A stretch of DNA of 64,000 nt from contig NZ_JAQMYP010000046.1 of assembly GCF_028369295.1 (NCBI RefSeq), forward strand, positions 1 through 64,000. Direction: 5' to 3'. Within the stretch, counting starts at the first letter, position 1, and each line of letters begins with the position of its first letter. The stretch is from Streptomyces sp. HD. GTDB taxonomy: Bacteria; Actinomycetota; Actinomycetes; Streptomycetales; Streptomycetaceae. The notes under the pieces are model-generated. The model searched no databases. It was not told the DNA's origin and saw nothing but the letters and a program-made list of their open reading frames with translations. Position numbers and translations under genes: made by a program. Shown here piece after piece: positions 32,920 to 41,750 of the stretch.

Positions 32920-33849
32920 CTACTGCTGACGCGCGGCCCTGCTGCGCCGGTACAGGAAGGCTCCGGCGATCAGCAGCGCCCCACTGCCGGCCACGCCTCC
33001 GACGATGGCACCGGTGTTGGTGCCGGTCTCGGGCATGTGGGGGTGATGCGGCTTGTGGGGCTTGTGGGGCATGTGCGGGGGAGGCGCCGGCCGGTGCTTG
33101 TGCGGAGGCCGGGGCTTGTGGGGCTTGTGGGGCTTGTTCGGCTTGTGCGGGCGCTCGTGGCCGTAGCCGTTGCCATAGCCCTCGTCGGAGCCATAGCCGT
33201 AGCCGCTCGACTCCTCCGAGCCATAGCCGTAGTCGTCCGACTCCTCGGAGCCGTAGCCGTAGTCGTTCTGCTCCTCAGAGCCGTAGCCGTCGTCCTTGGG
33301 CTTCTCGTACCCGTAGCCGTGGTCCTTCGGCTTCTCGTACCCGTACCCGTGGTCCTTGGGCTTCTCGTAGCCGTGGTCCTTGGGCTTCTCGTACCCGTAG
33401 CCGTGGTCCTTCGGCTTCTCGTAGCCGTGGTCCTTGGGCTTCTCGTACCCGTACCCGTGGTCCTTCGGCTTCTCGTAGCCGTAGTCGTGGTGACTCGGCT
33501 TCTCGTAGCCGTCGCTGGAGTTGCCGTATGCGGAGGTGGTGCTGCTGGACGTGACCGTGACGTTTTCGGATGCCGGCGCCGGCCGGCTCATCCCGCTGAG
33601 CCGCTCATTCACCTCCTGCATTCTTTCGTGCACCTCGCCGAATTTTTCATGCATCTCGCCGAATGTGTCGTCCAGCTGCTCTTCCAGCCCCTCCGAGTCC
33701 CACAGGTCCGAACGGCTCGACAGTGAGCTGGCGGAGTTCAGCGCCGTCCCCTGCATGCGCGGGGCCGCGGACGCCCAAGTGCCGCATAGAGACAGGGCAC
33801 TTGTCGTGGCGGCGGCCACAATCAATCCCTTGGTCAGGGCCTTTCGCAT
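32920..33849 (-). CDS. Sortase-type surface protein with YGYEKPKDH repeats
   Basis: 309-residue predicted cell-wall protein. It has a signal peptide (about residues 1-28, ending ASA), then an amphipathic helical stretch (DTFGEMHEKFGEVHERMQEV). A Tyr/Gly/Lys/Pro repeat block follows (units GYGYEKPKDH and GYEKPKDH, about eight copies), then acidic YGYGSEES repeats, then a His-Lys-Pro-rich spacer (PHKPNKPHKPHKP). The C-terminus has MPETG, a hydrophobic helix and RRSRAARQQ, a full sorting signal with M instead of L in LPxTG. Function is unknown. The repeat regions suggest a wall-spanning, possibly adhesive or metal-binding stalk. Confidence 0.85.
   Translation of the reverse strand: MRKALTKGLIVAAATTSALSLCGTWASAAPRMQGTALNSASSLSSRSDLWDSEGLEEQLDDTFGEMHEKFGEVHERMQEVNERLSGMSRPAPASENVTVTSSSTTSAYGNSSDGYEKPSHHDYGYEKPKDHGYGYEKPKDHGYEKPKDHGYGYEKPKDHGYEKPKDHGYGYEKPKDHGYGYEKPKDDGYGSEEQNDYGYGSEESDDYGYGSEESSGYGYGSDEGYGNGYGHERPHKPNKPHKPHKPRPPHKHRPAPPPHMPHKPHKPHHPHMPETGTNTGAIVGGVAGSGALLIAGAFLYRRSRAARQQ
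33165..33515. repeat. Alternating 24/30-bp coding repeats
   Basis: On the minus strand, units of 30 bp (GYGYEKPKDH) and 24 bp (GYEKPKDH) alternate, and then related units encode YGYGSEES. Codon choice varies little between copies, which points to recent expansion. Confidence 0.8.
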
Positions 33850-34145
33850 TCTCGTCGTCTTTCTCTCAGGCGGAATGGGGAAGCCGACGTCGGCTATTGA
33901 CGCGGTCTTTTCGGTTGCCGGGATTCGCAAGTCATCGCAGGAGTCGTGATGCCGTACGAACACACTCATCACGACCTGGTGACTATGAACGAGAAATGGA
34001 GGCCACAGGGAGCCGGGACGCGTTGATGACCGGGTAATTCACCCGATCGCCCGTATTCGACCGCCGATCGCGCCGCTGACCTGGGGTGCTCGCGCCCGCA
34101 GGCACGAACCGGGGCCCCTCGGGACGCCGGGTAAACTCCGTGCAC
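33850..34145. other. Divergent promoter region between surface protein and purB
   Basis: 296 bp without a gene. It must carry both promoters. The part near the surface-protein gene is AT-richer than its surroundings (about 33880-34060), as expected for promoters. I see no clear operator or riboswitch. Confidence 0.5.
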
Positions 34146-35588
34146 GTGACTTCTGCGCCCGCCAAGCCCCGCATCCCGAACGTCCTCGCCGGACGCTACG
34201 CCTCCACCGAGCTCGCCACGCTCTGGTCCCCCGAGCAGAAGGTGAAGTTGGAGCGGCAGCTCTGGCTCGCCGTTCTGCGGGCCCAGAAGGACCTCGGCAT
34301 CGAGGTGCCGGACGAGGCGCTCGCCGACTACGAGCGCGTCCTCGACACCGTCGACCTGGCCTCGATCGCCGAGCGCGAGAAGGTCACGCGGCACGACGTG
34401 AAGGCGCGGATCGAGGAGTTCAACGACCTCGCCGGGCACGAGCACGTGCACAAGGGCATGACCTCGCGCGACCTCACGGAGAACGTCGAGCAGCTGCAGA
34501 TCCGGCTCTCCCTGGAGCTGATGCGCGACCGTACGGTGGCTGTGCTCGCGCGTCTGGGCAAGCTGGCCGGTGAGTACGGCGAGCTGGTCATGGCCGGCCG
34601 CTCCCACAACGTCGCCGCGCAGGCCACGACGCTGGGCAAGCGCTTCGCGACCGCCGCCGACGAGCTGCTCGTCGCGTACGGGCGGGTCGAGGAGCTGCTG
34701 GGCCGCTACCCGCTGCGCGGCATCAAGGGCCCGGTCGGCACCGCGCAGGACATGCTGGACCTGCTGGGCGGTGACGCCTCGAAGCTCGCCGAGCTGGAGA
34801 GCCGGATCGCCGGGCACCTGGGCTTCTCGCAGGCGTTCACCTCGGTCGGCCAGGTCTACCCGCGCTCGCTGGACTACGAGGTCGTGACCGCGCTGGTGCA
34901 ACTGGCGGCGGCGCCGTCCTCGCTGGCCAAGACGATCCGCCTGATGGCCGGGCACGAGCTGGTCACCGAGGGCTTCAAGCCGGGCCAGGTCGGCTCCTCC
35001 GCGATGCCGCACAAGATGAACACGCGGTCGTGCGAGCGCGTCAACGGCCTCATGGTCATCCTGCGCGGCTACGCCTCGATGACCGGCGAGCTGGCGGGCG
35101 ACCAGTGGAACGAGGGCGACGTGTCCTGCTCGGTGGTGCGCCGGGTCGCGCTGCCGGACGCGTTCTTCGCGCTGGACGGCCTGCTGGAGACGTTCCTGAC
35201 GGTGCTGGACGAGTTCGGGGCGTTCCCGGCCGTCGTGGCCCGCGAGCTGGACCGCTACCTCCCCTTCCTCGCCACCACCAAGGTGCTGATGGGCGCGGTG
35301 CGCGCGGGCGTCGGCCGTGAGGTCGCGCACGAGGCGATCAAGGAGAACGCGGTCGCCTCCGCGCTGGCGATGCGGGAGCAGGGCGCCGAGCGCAACGAGC
35401 TGCTCGACAAGCTGGCCGCCGACGAGCGCATCCCGCTCGACCGTGCCCGGCTGGACGCGCTGATGGCCGACAAGCTGTCCTTCACCGGCGCCGCGGCCGA
35501 CCAGGTGGGCATCGTCGTGGGCCGGATCGAGGAGATCGTGAAGCAGCGCCCGGAGGCCGCCGGTTACACGCCCGGCGCCATCCTCTGA
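34146..35588 (+). CDS. purB: Adenylosuccinate lyase
   Basis: Purine biosynthesis enzyme that releases fumarate from SAICAR and adenylosuccinate. The 480-residue protein has GHEHVHKGMTSRDLTENVEQ, AGRSHNVAAQATTLGKRFAT and the fumarase-superfamily signature GSSAMPHKMNTRSCE with the catalytic Ser loop. It matches the long actinobacterial PurB. The start was taken as GTG 34146. Another GTG lies two codons upstream. Confidence 0.95.
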   Translation: MTSAPAKPRIPNVLAGRYASTELATLWSPEQKVKLERQLWLAVLRAQKDLGIEVPDEALADYERVLDTVDLASIAEREKVTRHDVKARIEEFNDLAGHEHVHKGMTSRDLTENVEQLQIRLSLELMRDRTVAVLARLGKLAGEYGELVMAGRSHNVAAQATTLGKRFATAADELLVAYGRVEELLGRYPLRGIKGPVGTAQDMLDLLGGDASKLAELESRIAGHLGFSQAFTSVGQVYPRSLDYEVVTALVQLAAAPSSLAKTIRLMAGHELVTEGFKPGQVGSSAMPHKMNTRSCERVNGLMVILRGYASMTGELAGDQWNEGDVSCSVVRRVALPDAFFALDGLLETFLTVLDEFGAFPAVVARELDRYLPFLATTKVLMGAVRAGVGREVAHEAIKENAVASALAMREQGAERNELLDKLAADERIPLDRARLDALMADKLSFTGAAADQVGIVVGRIEEIVKQRPEAAGYTPGAIL

Positions 35589-35616
35589 CACCTCTCGCTT
35601 CGAGGCTCTTCACCGC

Positions 35617-36165
35617 ATGACGCGCTTCACCCAGGCGGAGCTGGAGGCCGCTCGCGACCGACTCGTCCCGGACGTCGTCGCGGGTGGTCTCCGTGTGCTG
35701 TTCTGCGGCATCAACCCCGGTCTGATGACGGCCGCGACCGGCCATCACTTCGCCCGCCCCGGCAACCGTTTCTGGCCGGTCCTGCACCTGTCCGGGTTCA
35801 CGCCGCGGCTCATGCGGCCGTCGGAGCAGGAGGAGCTGCTGTCGTACGGGCTCGGCATCACGAATGTCGTGGCGCGGGCGACGGCGCGGGCCGACGAGCT
35901 GAGCGCCGAGGAGTACCGCGAGGGCGGGCGGCTGCTCGCGACGAAGGTGACGGGGCTGCGGCCGCGGTGGCTGGCGGTGGTGGGCGTGACCGCCTATCGG
36001 GCCGCGTTCGACGATCGCAAGGCCCAGGTGGGGCCGCAGGAGCGGGTGATCGGGAGCACGCGCGTGTGGGTGCTGCCCAACCCGAGCGGGCTGAACGCGC
36101 ATTGGACGGCGCAGACGATGGCCGAGGAGTACGGGCGGTTGCGGGTGGCGGCCGCCGAGGTCTGA
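35617..36165 (+). CDS. mug: G/U mismatch-specific DNA glycosylase
   Basis: 182-residue MUG/TDG-family glycosylase that removes uracil or ethenocytosine from mismatches. It has the catalytic motif GINPG (VLFCGINPGLMTAATGHHFA), HFARPGNRFW and the intercalation loop NPSGLNAHW. The ATG at 35617 lies 28 bp after purB, in the same direction. It is full length and residues look intact. Confidence 0.93.
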   Translation: MTRFTQAELEAARDRLVPDVVAGGLRVLFCGINPGLMTAATGHHFARPGNRFWPVLHLSGFTPRLMRPSEQEELLSYGLGITNVVARATARADELSAEEYREGGRLLATKVTGLRPRWLAVVGVTAYRAAFDDRKAQVGPQERVIGSTRVWVLPNPSGLNAHWTAQTMAEEYGRLRVAAAEV

Positions 36166-36206
36166 CGGGTCAAGGCCGGTTCTGACGGTCAGGGCGGAGC
36201 TGACGG

Positions 36207-36635
36207 TCAGGGTGGGGCTGTCTCGGTGACCACGGCGAGCAGTTGGACGTCGTGGGCCTGCTCCCGGTCGACGACGACGACCACGACCCAACGGCCCGTC
36301 CCCTCCGCCTCCCAGAGGTAGGCCACGCGGGCGCGTGCGCTCAGCCAGGCCCAGGGCTCGGGTATCTCCTCCTGTTCGGTGCGCAGCAGCGTGGTCTGGA
36401 GGTTGCAGGGGGCCGTCTCGCCCCAGCGGGACGCGAGCCGGTCGTAGAGGGCGTCGCGGTCCTTCTCGTACTGCTCGACCGTCGCCGCCCGCGCACCGCA
36501 GTCGCCCTGGCTGCTCTCTAACACCACGACGTGGTAGCCGGGTCCGCCCTCCTCGACGCCCGACGCGTCGTGCTCCGCCGTGAAGGGGCGGAAGCACAAC
36601 TCCTCGATGAGGGCGATGTGCCGTGCGATGTTCAT
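36207..36635 (-). CDS. Protein of unknown function
   Basis: 142-residue protein that I do not recognise. It is rich in Glu and Trp, with a central SSQGDCGARAAT segment, a region of charged helices (EQYEKDRDALYDRLASRWGE) and a beta-strand-like run of valines near the end (WVVVVVVDREQ). It has no signal peptide or membrane helix. The ATG at 36635 is used. The 41-bp gap to mug contains a doubled CTGACGGTCAGGG motif. Confidence 0.65.
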   Translation of the reverse strand: MNIARHIALIEELCFRPFTAEHDASGVEEGGPGYHVVVLESSQGDCGARAATVEQYEKDRDALYDRLASRWGETAPCNLQTTLLRTEQEEIPEPWAWLSARARVAYLWEAEGTGRWVVVVVVDREQAHDVQLLAVVTETAPP

Positions 36636-36676
36636 GTGGTCCAGTAAACCCGGCCCCACTGACAATTGGTGTGCCG

Positions 36677-37402
36677 TCAGGCATCCCGGCGCCGCACGCT
36701 CCACGCCCCCGCCAGCAACGCGCCCACCGTCCACAGCGCGGTCACCGCCAGCCCCGACCACGGCCCGAGGGTCCCCTCGTACGTCTGGTGCAGGGCAACC
36801 TGCCCGGCCTTGTCCGGCATGAAGTCCGCGACGGTGCCCGCGGCATCGCCGATCACGAAGGACACGACGAGAATGAACGGGATCAGGATGGAGAGCGTGG
36901 CCACGCCGCTGCGCAGCAGGGCGGTGAGGCCCGCCGCGAACAGGGCGATCAGCATCAGGTAGATCCCGCAGCCCAGCACGCCTCGGACCTGCTGGCCGAC
37001 GGTGAGCCCGTCCGCCGCGGAGCCGAGTCCCGCGCGTCCCACGACGAGCGCCGTGACGGCGGTGACGAGGCCGACGAGCAGGGCCGGGACGGCGATGGCG
37101 GTCACCTTGGCGGCGAACCATCGTCCGCGCTGCGGCACCGCGGCGAGCGTCAGTCGGAGCGCACCCCCGTGGTACTCCGACGACACCGCCAGGGCGCCGA
37201 ACGAGATGGCGGCGATCTGGCCGGGCAGGACACCGGACAGTGCCGTGAAGAGCGGGTCGAAGTCCGGGTCGGCGCTTCCGTCGGTGCCGGCCGGCGCGGA
37301 GAACGCCGCTGTCACCGTGAACAGCGCCAGCAGCGCTCCCGGGAGTGAGCGCAGCGTGCGGATCTTGAGCCACTCCGAGTGGAGCACGGGCGCGAACGGC
37401 AT
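36677..37402 (-). CDS. ABC-2-type exporter permease
   Basis: 241-residue membrane protein with about six hydrophobic segments. The opening LHSEWLKIRTLRSLPGALLA and the SSEYHGGALRLTLAAVPQRG motif are typical of actinobacterial ABC-2 permeases. It starts 3 bp after the ATPase gene. A two-component system is divergent from the pair and probably controls it. Confidence 0.9.
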   Translation of the reverse strand: MPFAPVLHSEWLKIRTLRSLPGALLALFTVTAAFSAPAGTDGSADPDFDPLFTALSGVLPGQIAAISFGALAVSSEYHGGALRLTLAAVPQRGRWFAAKVTAIAVPALLVGLVTAVTALVVGRAGLGSAADGLTVGQQVRGVLGCGIYLMLIALFAAGLTALLRSGVATLSILIPFILVVSFVIGDAAGTVADFMPDKAGQVALHQTYEGTLGPWSGLAVTALWTVGALLAGAWSVRRRDA

Positions 37403-37405
37403 GGT

Positions 37406-38326
37406 TCAGACCTCCTGGGGCTGTGCGGTGAACTCGGCCTCGGCCGCGGTCAGGTCGAGGTAGGCCTGCTCCAACGTGCCTTCTTCGGCGGCGAGTTCGA
37501 GGATGGGAACGCCCGCCTCGGAGGCGAGTCGGCCGATGTCGTCCACGCGCGCGTGGTGCACGGTCCAGTGGCCGTCCTCGTGTTGGACGGCCTCGTGACC
37601 GTGCTGGCCGAGAGCGGACTTGAGCGCGGTGGCGTCGGTGGTGCGAATCCGGACGCGGGGTTCCACGCGCGCGTGGATGAACTCCCGCATCGGGGTGTCG
37701 GCCAGCAGGCGGCCCCGGCCGAGGACGACGAGGTGGTCGGCGAAGGACGCGGTCTCGTTCATGAGATGGCTGGAGACCAGGACCGTGCGCCCCTCCCCCG
37801 CGAGGCGCCGCAGCAACGCGCGGATCCAGATGATGCCTTCGGGATCGAGCCCGTTGGACGGCTCGTCGAGCATGACCACCTCGGGGTCACCGAGCAGGGC
37901 GGCGGCGATGCCCAGCCGCTGACGCATGCCCAGGGAGTACGTCTTCACCCGGCGTCGCGCCACCGACGCGAGTCCCGTCTCCTCCAGGACCTCGTCGACC
38001 CGGCGGTTCGGGATGCGGTTGCTCGCCGCGAGGACGCGCAGATGGTCGCGGGCGCTGCGGGAGCCGTGCGCGGCCTGGGCGTCGAGCAACGCGCCGACGC
38101 GGCGCAGGGGTTCGGTCAACGTCGCGTAGGTGCGGCCGCCGAGGGTGGCGGTGCCGGAGGTCGGCCGGTCGAGGCCGAGTACGAGCCGCATGGTGGTGGA
38201 CTTTCCGGCGCCGTTGGGGCCGAGGAAGCCGGTGACACGGCCGGGGAGGACGGTGCAGGTGAGGTCGTCCACGGCTCGCCGGGTGCCGTACTCCTTAGTG
38301 AGGGCCTGGACTTCGATGCTGGTCAT
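37406..38326 (-). CDS. ABC exporter ATP-binding protein
   Basis: 306-residue ATPase of the drug/antibiotic-export type. Walker A GPNGAGKST (about residue 36), signature YSLGMRQRLGIA, Walker B VVMLDEPSNGLDP, H-loop VSSHLM. A C-terminal extension of about 80 residues (DUF4162-like position) follows. The ATG at 38326 is used. It forms an operon with the permease and is divergent from the histidine kinase, a frequent layout for self-resistance or envelope-stress exporters. Confidence 0.93.
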   Translation of the reverse strand: MTSIEVQALTKEYGTRRAVDDLTCTVLPGRVTGFLGPNGAGKSTTMRLVLGLDRPTSGTATLGGRTYATLTEPLRRVGALLDAQAAHGSRSARDHLRVLAASNRIPNRRVDEVLEETGLASVARRRVKTYSLGMRQRLGIAAALLGDPEVVMLDEPSNGLDPEGIIWIRALLRRLAGEGRTVLVSSHLMNETASFADHLVVLGRGRLLADTPMREFIHARVEPRVRIRTTDATALKSALGQHGHEAVQHEDGHWTVHHARVDDIGRLASEAGVPILELAAEEGTLEQAYLDLTAAEAEFTAQPQEV

Positions 38327-38435
38327 GGCAGTCAGCCTGGCCGTCGGGCGGGGGCGCGTTCCTCCCCCGGCGGTGGAGATCGTCTCCCCCGTGCGGGGGA
38401 GGCTCGTTGTCAGTGGCGGCTGGCACGATGACGCA

Positions 38436-39605
38436 ATGGTCCGCTTGCTGCGCCCGTTCGGCCGGGCGGTGACGTACACACGATTGCTGCATCTGTTCAT
38501 CGCGATCGTGTGGCCGAGCATGTGGCTGTTCATCGAGGAAGGGTGGTGGACCTGGGTGGGGGCCGCCGTGCTGCTCGCGCCCATCGGGCTGCTGCCGGCG
38601 ATGCGGACCGTGGAGGGGCTGCAGGCCAGGCTGCTGCTGACCGGCCACGGGCCCGACGGTGGGAACTCCGACATCGTCGTCGCGCCGTCCGCCTCCTGGA
38701 GGGACCGGGGGCGGCTCGTCGTATGGCTGGAGGCGCGGCTGCTGATCGGCTGCGCGACCTCGGTGTTCTGCGCCCAACTGCTGATCACCACGGTGGACTT
38801 GGGGTGGGCGGCGTTCCGCGGTGACACCGACGACGGCGAGCTGTTCGTCCTCGACGGCCACGCCTGGTGGCATCTCCTGCTGATGCCCGTGGCGCTGGGC
38901 ACGCTCGCGGTGACCGTGGTCGCGTCGGGCCACCTCATCACCGCGCTCGCCCGCCGGCTCCTGGGCCCCTCCCCCGCCGATCGGCTGGCCGCCCTGGAGG
39001 AACGCACCGAGCAACTGCTGGAGCGGACCCGCATCGCGCGTGAGCTCCACGACTCCATCGGACACGCCCTGACCGTGGCCGTGGTGCAGGCGGGTGCGGC
39101 GCGCGCGGCGAACGACCCCGCCTTCACCGAGCGGGCACTGGACGCCATCGAGGAGACCGGCCGGGCCGCCCTGGAGGATCTGGAGCGCGTCCTGGGCATC
39201 CTGCGCGAGTCGGGGCGGCCGGTCGGCAGCCGGCCGACCCTGGTGGACGCGGATCGTCTGCTGGAGTCCGCGCGTGCCTCCGGTGCCAAGGTCGAGGCCG
39301 ACCTGACCGGGCAGTTGGACACCGTGCCCGGCCCGGTGTCCCGGGAGGGCTATCGCATCCTCCAGGAGTCGCTGACCAATGTGCTGCGCCATGCGGGGTC
39401 CGTCCCGATCCGGGCCCGCATCGCCGTCGCGGACGGCACGCTCACCCTGGAGGTCCGCAACCCGCTCACCGCCGACATACCGGGGCCCGGCCGGGGCAGC
39501 GGCCTGCGCGGCATACGCGAGCGGGCGGCCCTGCTGGGCGGGCGCGCGCGGACCGGCCCCGACCAGGGTGACTGGCAGGTACATGTAGAGCTGCCGCTCC
39601 GCTGA
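38436..39605 (+). CDS. Two-component sensor histidine kinase (NarL-type partner)
   Basis: 389-residue membrane kinase of the HisKA_3 group. It has about four N-terminal transmembrane segments (residues 15-175), a phosphoacceptor His in ARELHDSIGHALT, and a HATPase_c domain with ILQESLTNVLRHAG and GSGLRGIRERAALLGG. It lies 14 bp before its response regulator. Without a large sensor domain it probably senses within the membrane or via the adjacent ABC exporter. Confidence 0.93.
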   Translation: MVRLLRPFGRAVTYTRLLHLFIAIVWPSMWLFIEEGWWTWVGAAVLLAPIGLLPAMRTVEGLQARLLLTGHGPDGGNSDIVVAPSASWRDRGRLVVWLEARLLIGCATSVFCAQLLITTVDLGWAAFRGDTDDGELFVLDGHAWWHLLLMPVALGTLAVTVVASGHLITALARRLLGPSPADRLAALEERTEQLLERTRIARELHDSIGHALTVAVVQAGAARAANDPAFTERALDAIEETGRAALEDLERVLGILRESGRPVGSRPTLVDADRLLESARASGAKVEADLTGQLDTVPGPVSREGYRILQESLTNVLRHAGSVPIRARIAVADGTLTLEVRNPLTADIPGPGRGSGLRGIRERAALLGGRARTGPDQGDWQVHVELPLR

Positions 39606-39619
39606 TCTACGCTGGCCGG

Positions 39620-40282
39620 ATGCCGGTCACCGTTCTCCTCGTCGATGACGAACCCCTCGTACGCGCCGGTCTGCGAGCCGTGTTGGAGGCGCAGCCCGAC
39701 ATCGAGGTCGTCGGGGAGGCGGCGGACGGGGCGGCGGTGATTCCGCTGGTGCGGCAGCTGCGCCCCGACGTGGTCGCCATGGACGTGCGGATGCCGCTGC
39801 TGGACGGGATCGAGGCCACGCGCGCGGTGCTGCGGACGGTCGACCAGCCGCCCAAGATCGTCGTCATCACGACCTTCGAGAACGACGAGTACGTGTACGA
39901 GGCGCTGCGGGCCGGTGCCGACGGCTTTCTGCTGAAGCGGGCCCGGCCGGCCGAGATCGTGCACGCGGTGCGGCTGGTCGCCGAGGGCGAGTCGCTGCTG
40001 TTCCCGGCCTCCGTACGACAATTGGCCGCACAGTACGGCGAGGAGGGCGGGAACCGGGCGGCCCGCGCGCTGCTGGAGCGGGCCCGGCTGACCGAGCGGG
40101 AGGCCGAGGTGCTGCGGCTGATGGCCCGCGGCCTGTCGAACGCGGAGATCGCCGCCCGGCTGGTGGTGGGGACGGAGACGGTGAAGTCGCATGTGAGCGC
40201 CGTCCTGGCCAAGCTGGGGGCACGGGACCGCACTCAGGCGGTGATCACGGCGTACGAGTCGGGGTTCGTTGCGCCGGGGTGA
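39620..40282 (+). CDS. NarL/FixJ-family response regulator
   Basis: 220-residue response regulator. The receiver domain has VLLVDDEPLVRAG, phospho-acceptor Asp in VVAMDVRMPLLDG, and Lys in FLLKRARP. The LuxR HTH is at about 153-212 (LTEREAEVLRLMARGLSNAE, then TVKSHVSAVLAKLGARDR). It is paired with the kinase just upstream and probably controls the divergent ABC-2 exporter. Confidence 0.95.
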   Translation: MPVTVLLVDDEPLVRAGLRAVLEAQPDIEVVGEAADGAAVIPLVRQLRPDVVAMDVRMPLLDGIEATRAVLRTVDQPPKIVVITTFENDEYVYEALRAGADGFLLKRARPAEIVHAVRLVAEGESLLFPASVRQLAAQYGEEGGNRAARALLERARLTEREAEVLRLMARGLSNAEIAARLVVGTETVKSHVSAVLAKLGARDRTQAVITAYESGFVAPG

Positions 40283-40300
40283 CCCGGGCGCGTCAGGTGG

Positions 40301-40414
40301 ATCCGTGCGGTCCGGAGTGATCCGTGCGGTCCGGGGTGACCTGTGCGGTCCCGGAGTGATCCGTGCGGTCCGGGGTGGCCTGTGCGGGCCGGAGTGACCT
40401 GTGCGGGCAAGGTG
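40301..40414. repeat. Six tandem copies of a 19-bp repeat
   Basis: Units of ATCCGTGCGGTCCGGGGTG and close variants start at 40301, 40320, 40339, 40359, 40378 and 40397. The third copy has one extra base and the last is one base short. The array lies between the response regulator and the ROK-family gene and is non-coding as far as I can tell. Confidence 0.85.
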
Positions 40415-40505
40415 ATCCCAGGTACGTGTGGCGGACGGGACTCGCCGGGGTCCGTCTCGGCCGGTAGCATCCGGCCAACATGCGCACGAGCTGGGAGGAC
40501 GGACG

Positions 40506-41663
40506 TTGCCGCGGCTGACCGGCGGGGATCCCTCGCTGCTGCGAAGGATCAACTCCGCGGTGGTGCTGCACGCGCTGCGTGCCACGGACGCCGCGACGCT
40601 GACGGAGATCACCCGGGTGACCGGCCTGTCCCGGCCCACCGTCGAGGGCGTGGTCGAAGGGCTCATCGAGGCGGGTTACGTCGTCGAGAAGGCGGCCGAC
40701 GAGTCCGTCGTCCGGCGGCAGGGGCGGCCCGCACGGCGCTTCCGGTTCCGGGCCGAGGCGGGTCATCTGCTGGGCCTGGACATCGGGGCGCATCGGGTCG
40801 CGGCGCTCCTCGCCGACCTGGACGGACGGGTGCTCGGCGCCATCGCCAAGGACGTCGACGAGGCGGCTCCGGCCGACGAGCGGCTCGAAAGGGTGCGAAC
40901 GGCCGTCGCCGAGCTGTTGCGCCGGGCCGGCGTCGCGCGCAGTTCGCTGCGGGCCGTCGGGGTCGCGACGCCGGGCATCGTGGACGCGGACGGCACCGTG
41001 CGGCTGGGGGCCGCGCTGCCGGAGTGGACGGGGCTGCGGCTGGGCGAGCGGCTGAGCCGGTCCTTCAAGTGCCCGGTCCTGGTGGAGAACGACGCCAACG
41101 CGGCGGCGGTCGCCGAGCACTGGAAGGGCTCGGCGACCGAGTCCGACGACGTCGTGTTCGTGCTGGCGGGGCTGAGTCCGGGCGCCGGTGCGCTGATCGG
41201 CGGCCAGCTACACCGGGGGTTCGGCGGTGCGGCCGGCGAGATCGGCGCGCTGCATCTGCTGGGCCGCGAGGCCACACCGGAGACGCTGCTGTCCACCACG
41301 GACGAGCCCCTGCGCCCCCTCGACGAACATGCCGTGGCCGAGGTCTTCGCACAGGCCCGTGAGGGCGACGAGCGGGCCCGCGCGGCCGTCGACCGCTTCA
41401 TCCACCGCCTCGTCCACGACGTGGCCGCCCTGGTCCTCGCCCTCGACCCCGAACTGGTCGTCGTCGGCGGCTGGGCGTCCGGCCTGGACGGCGTACTGGA
41501 GCCGCTGCGGCTCGAACTGGCCCGCTACTGTCTGCGCCCGCCGAAGGTCGCCCTGTCCCTGCTCGGCGAGGCGGCGGTGGCGACGGGCGCGCTACGGCTG
41601 GCGCTCGACCATGTGGAGGAGCAACTGTTCGCGGTGGAGGGCACGGTGACGGGGCGGCGCTGA
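40506..41663 (+). CDS. ROK-family transcriptional regulator
   Basis: 385-residue protein with an N-terminal winged HTH (LTEITRVTGLSRPTVEGVVE, about residues 30-50) and a C-terminal ROK domain (LGLDIGAHRVAALLADLDGR, VENDANAAAVAEHW, FGGAAGEIGALHLLG). The zinc-binding CGxxGCxE motif of sugar-kinase ROK proteins is missing, which suggests a sensor, not a kinase. The TTG start at 40506 has GGGAGGA six bases upstream. A 12-codon open frame (ATG 40480 to stop 40518) overlaps this start in another frame and may couple translation. Confidence 0.88.
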   Translation: MPRLTGGDPSLLRRINSAVVLHALRATDAATLTEITRVTGLSRPTVEGVVEGLIEAGYVVEKAADESVVRRQGRPARRFRFRAEAGHLLGLDIGAHRVAALLADLDGRVLGAIAKDVDEAAPADERLERVRTAVAELLRRAGVARSSLRAVGVATPGIVDADGTVRLGAALPEWTGLRLGERLSRSFKCPVLVENDANAAAVAEHWKGSATESDDVVFVLAGLSPGAGALIGGQLHRGFGGAAGEIGALHLLGREATPETLLSTTDEPLRPLDEHAVAEVFAQAREGDERARAAVDRFIHRLVHDVAALVLALDPELVVVGGWASGLDGVLEPLRLELARYCLRPPKVALSLLGEAAVATGALRLALDHVEEQLFAVEGTVTGRR

Positions 41664-41698
41664 GAGGCGCCGGTCAGCGCGAAGTCACGCGGACGTAC

Positions 41699-41733
41699 GC
41701 CGCGCGCCCCGGAGCGGGTCCGGGGCGCGCGGC
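41699..41733. terminator. Strong bidirectional terminator
   Basis: Perfect 15-bp stem GCCGCGCGCCCCGGA (41699-41713) with its complement (41719-41733) and a 5-base loop, between the convergent ROK and GntR genes. Confidence 0.88.
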
Positions 41734-41750
41734 ATATGTCGTCACTGCGG

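Noticed and set aside
32920..33972. Longer start of the surface protein at 33972
   Set aside because: The extra 41 residues precede a clear signal peptide that starts at the ATG at 33849.
40301..40414. CRISPR-like array
   Set aside because: 19-bp units are directly adjacent without spacers.
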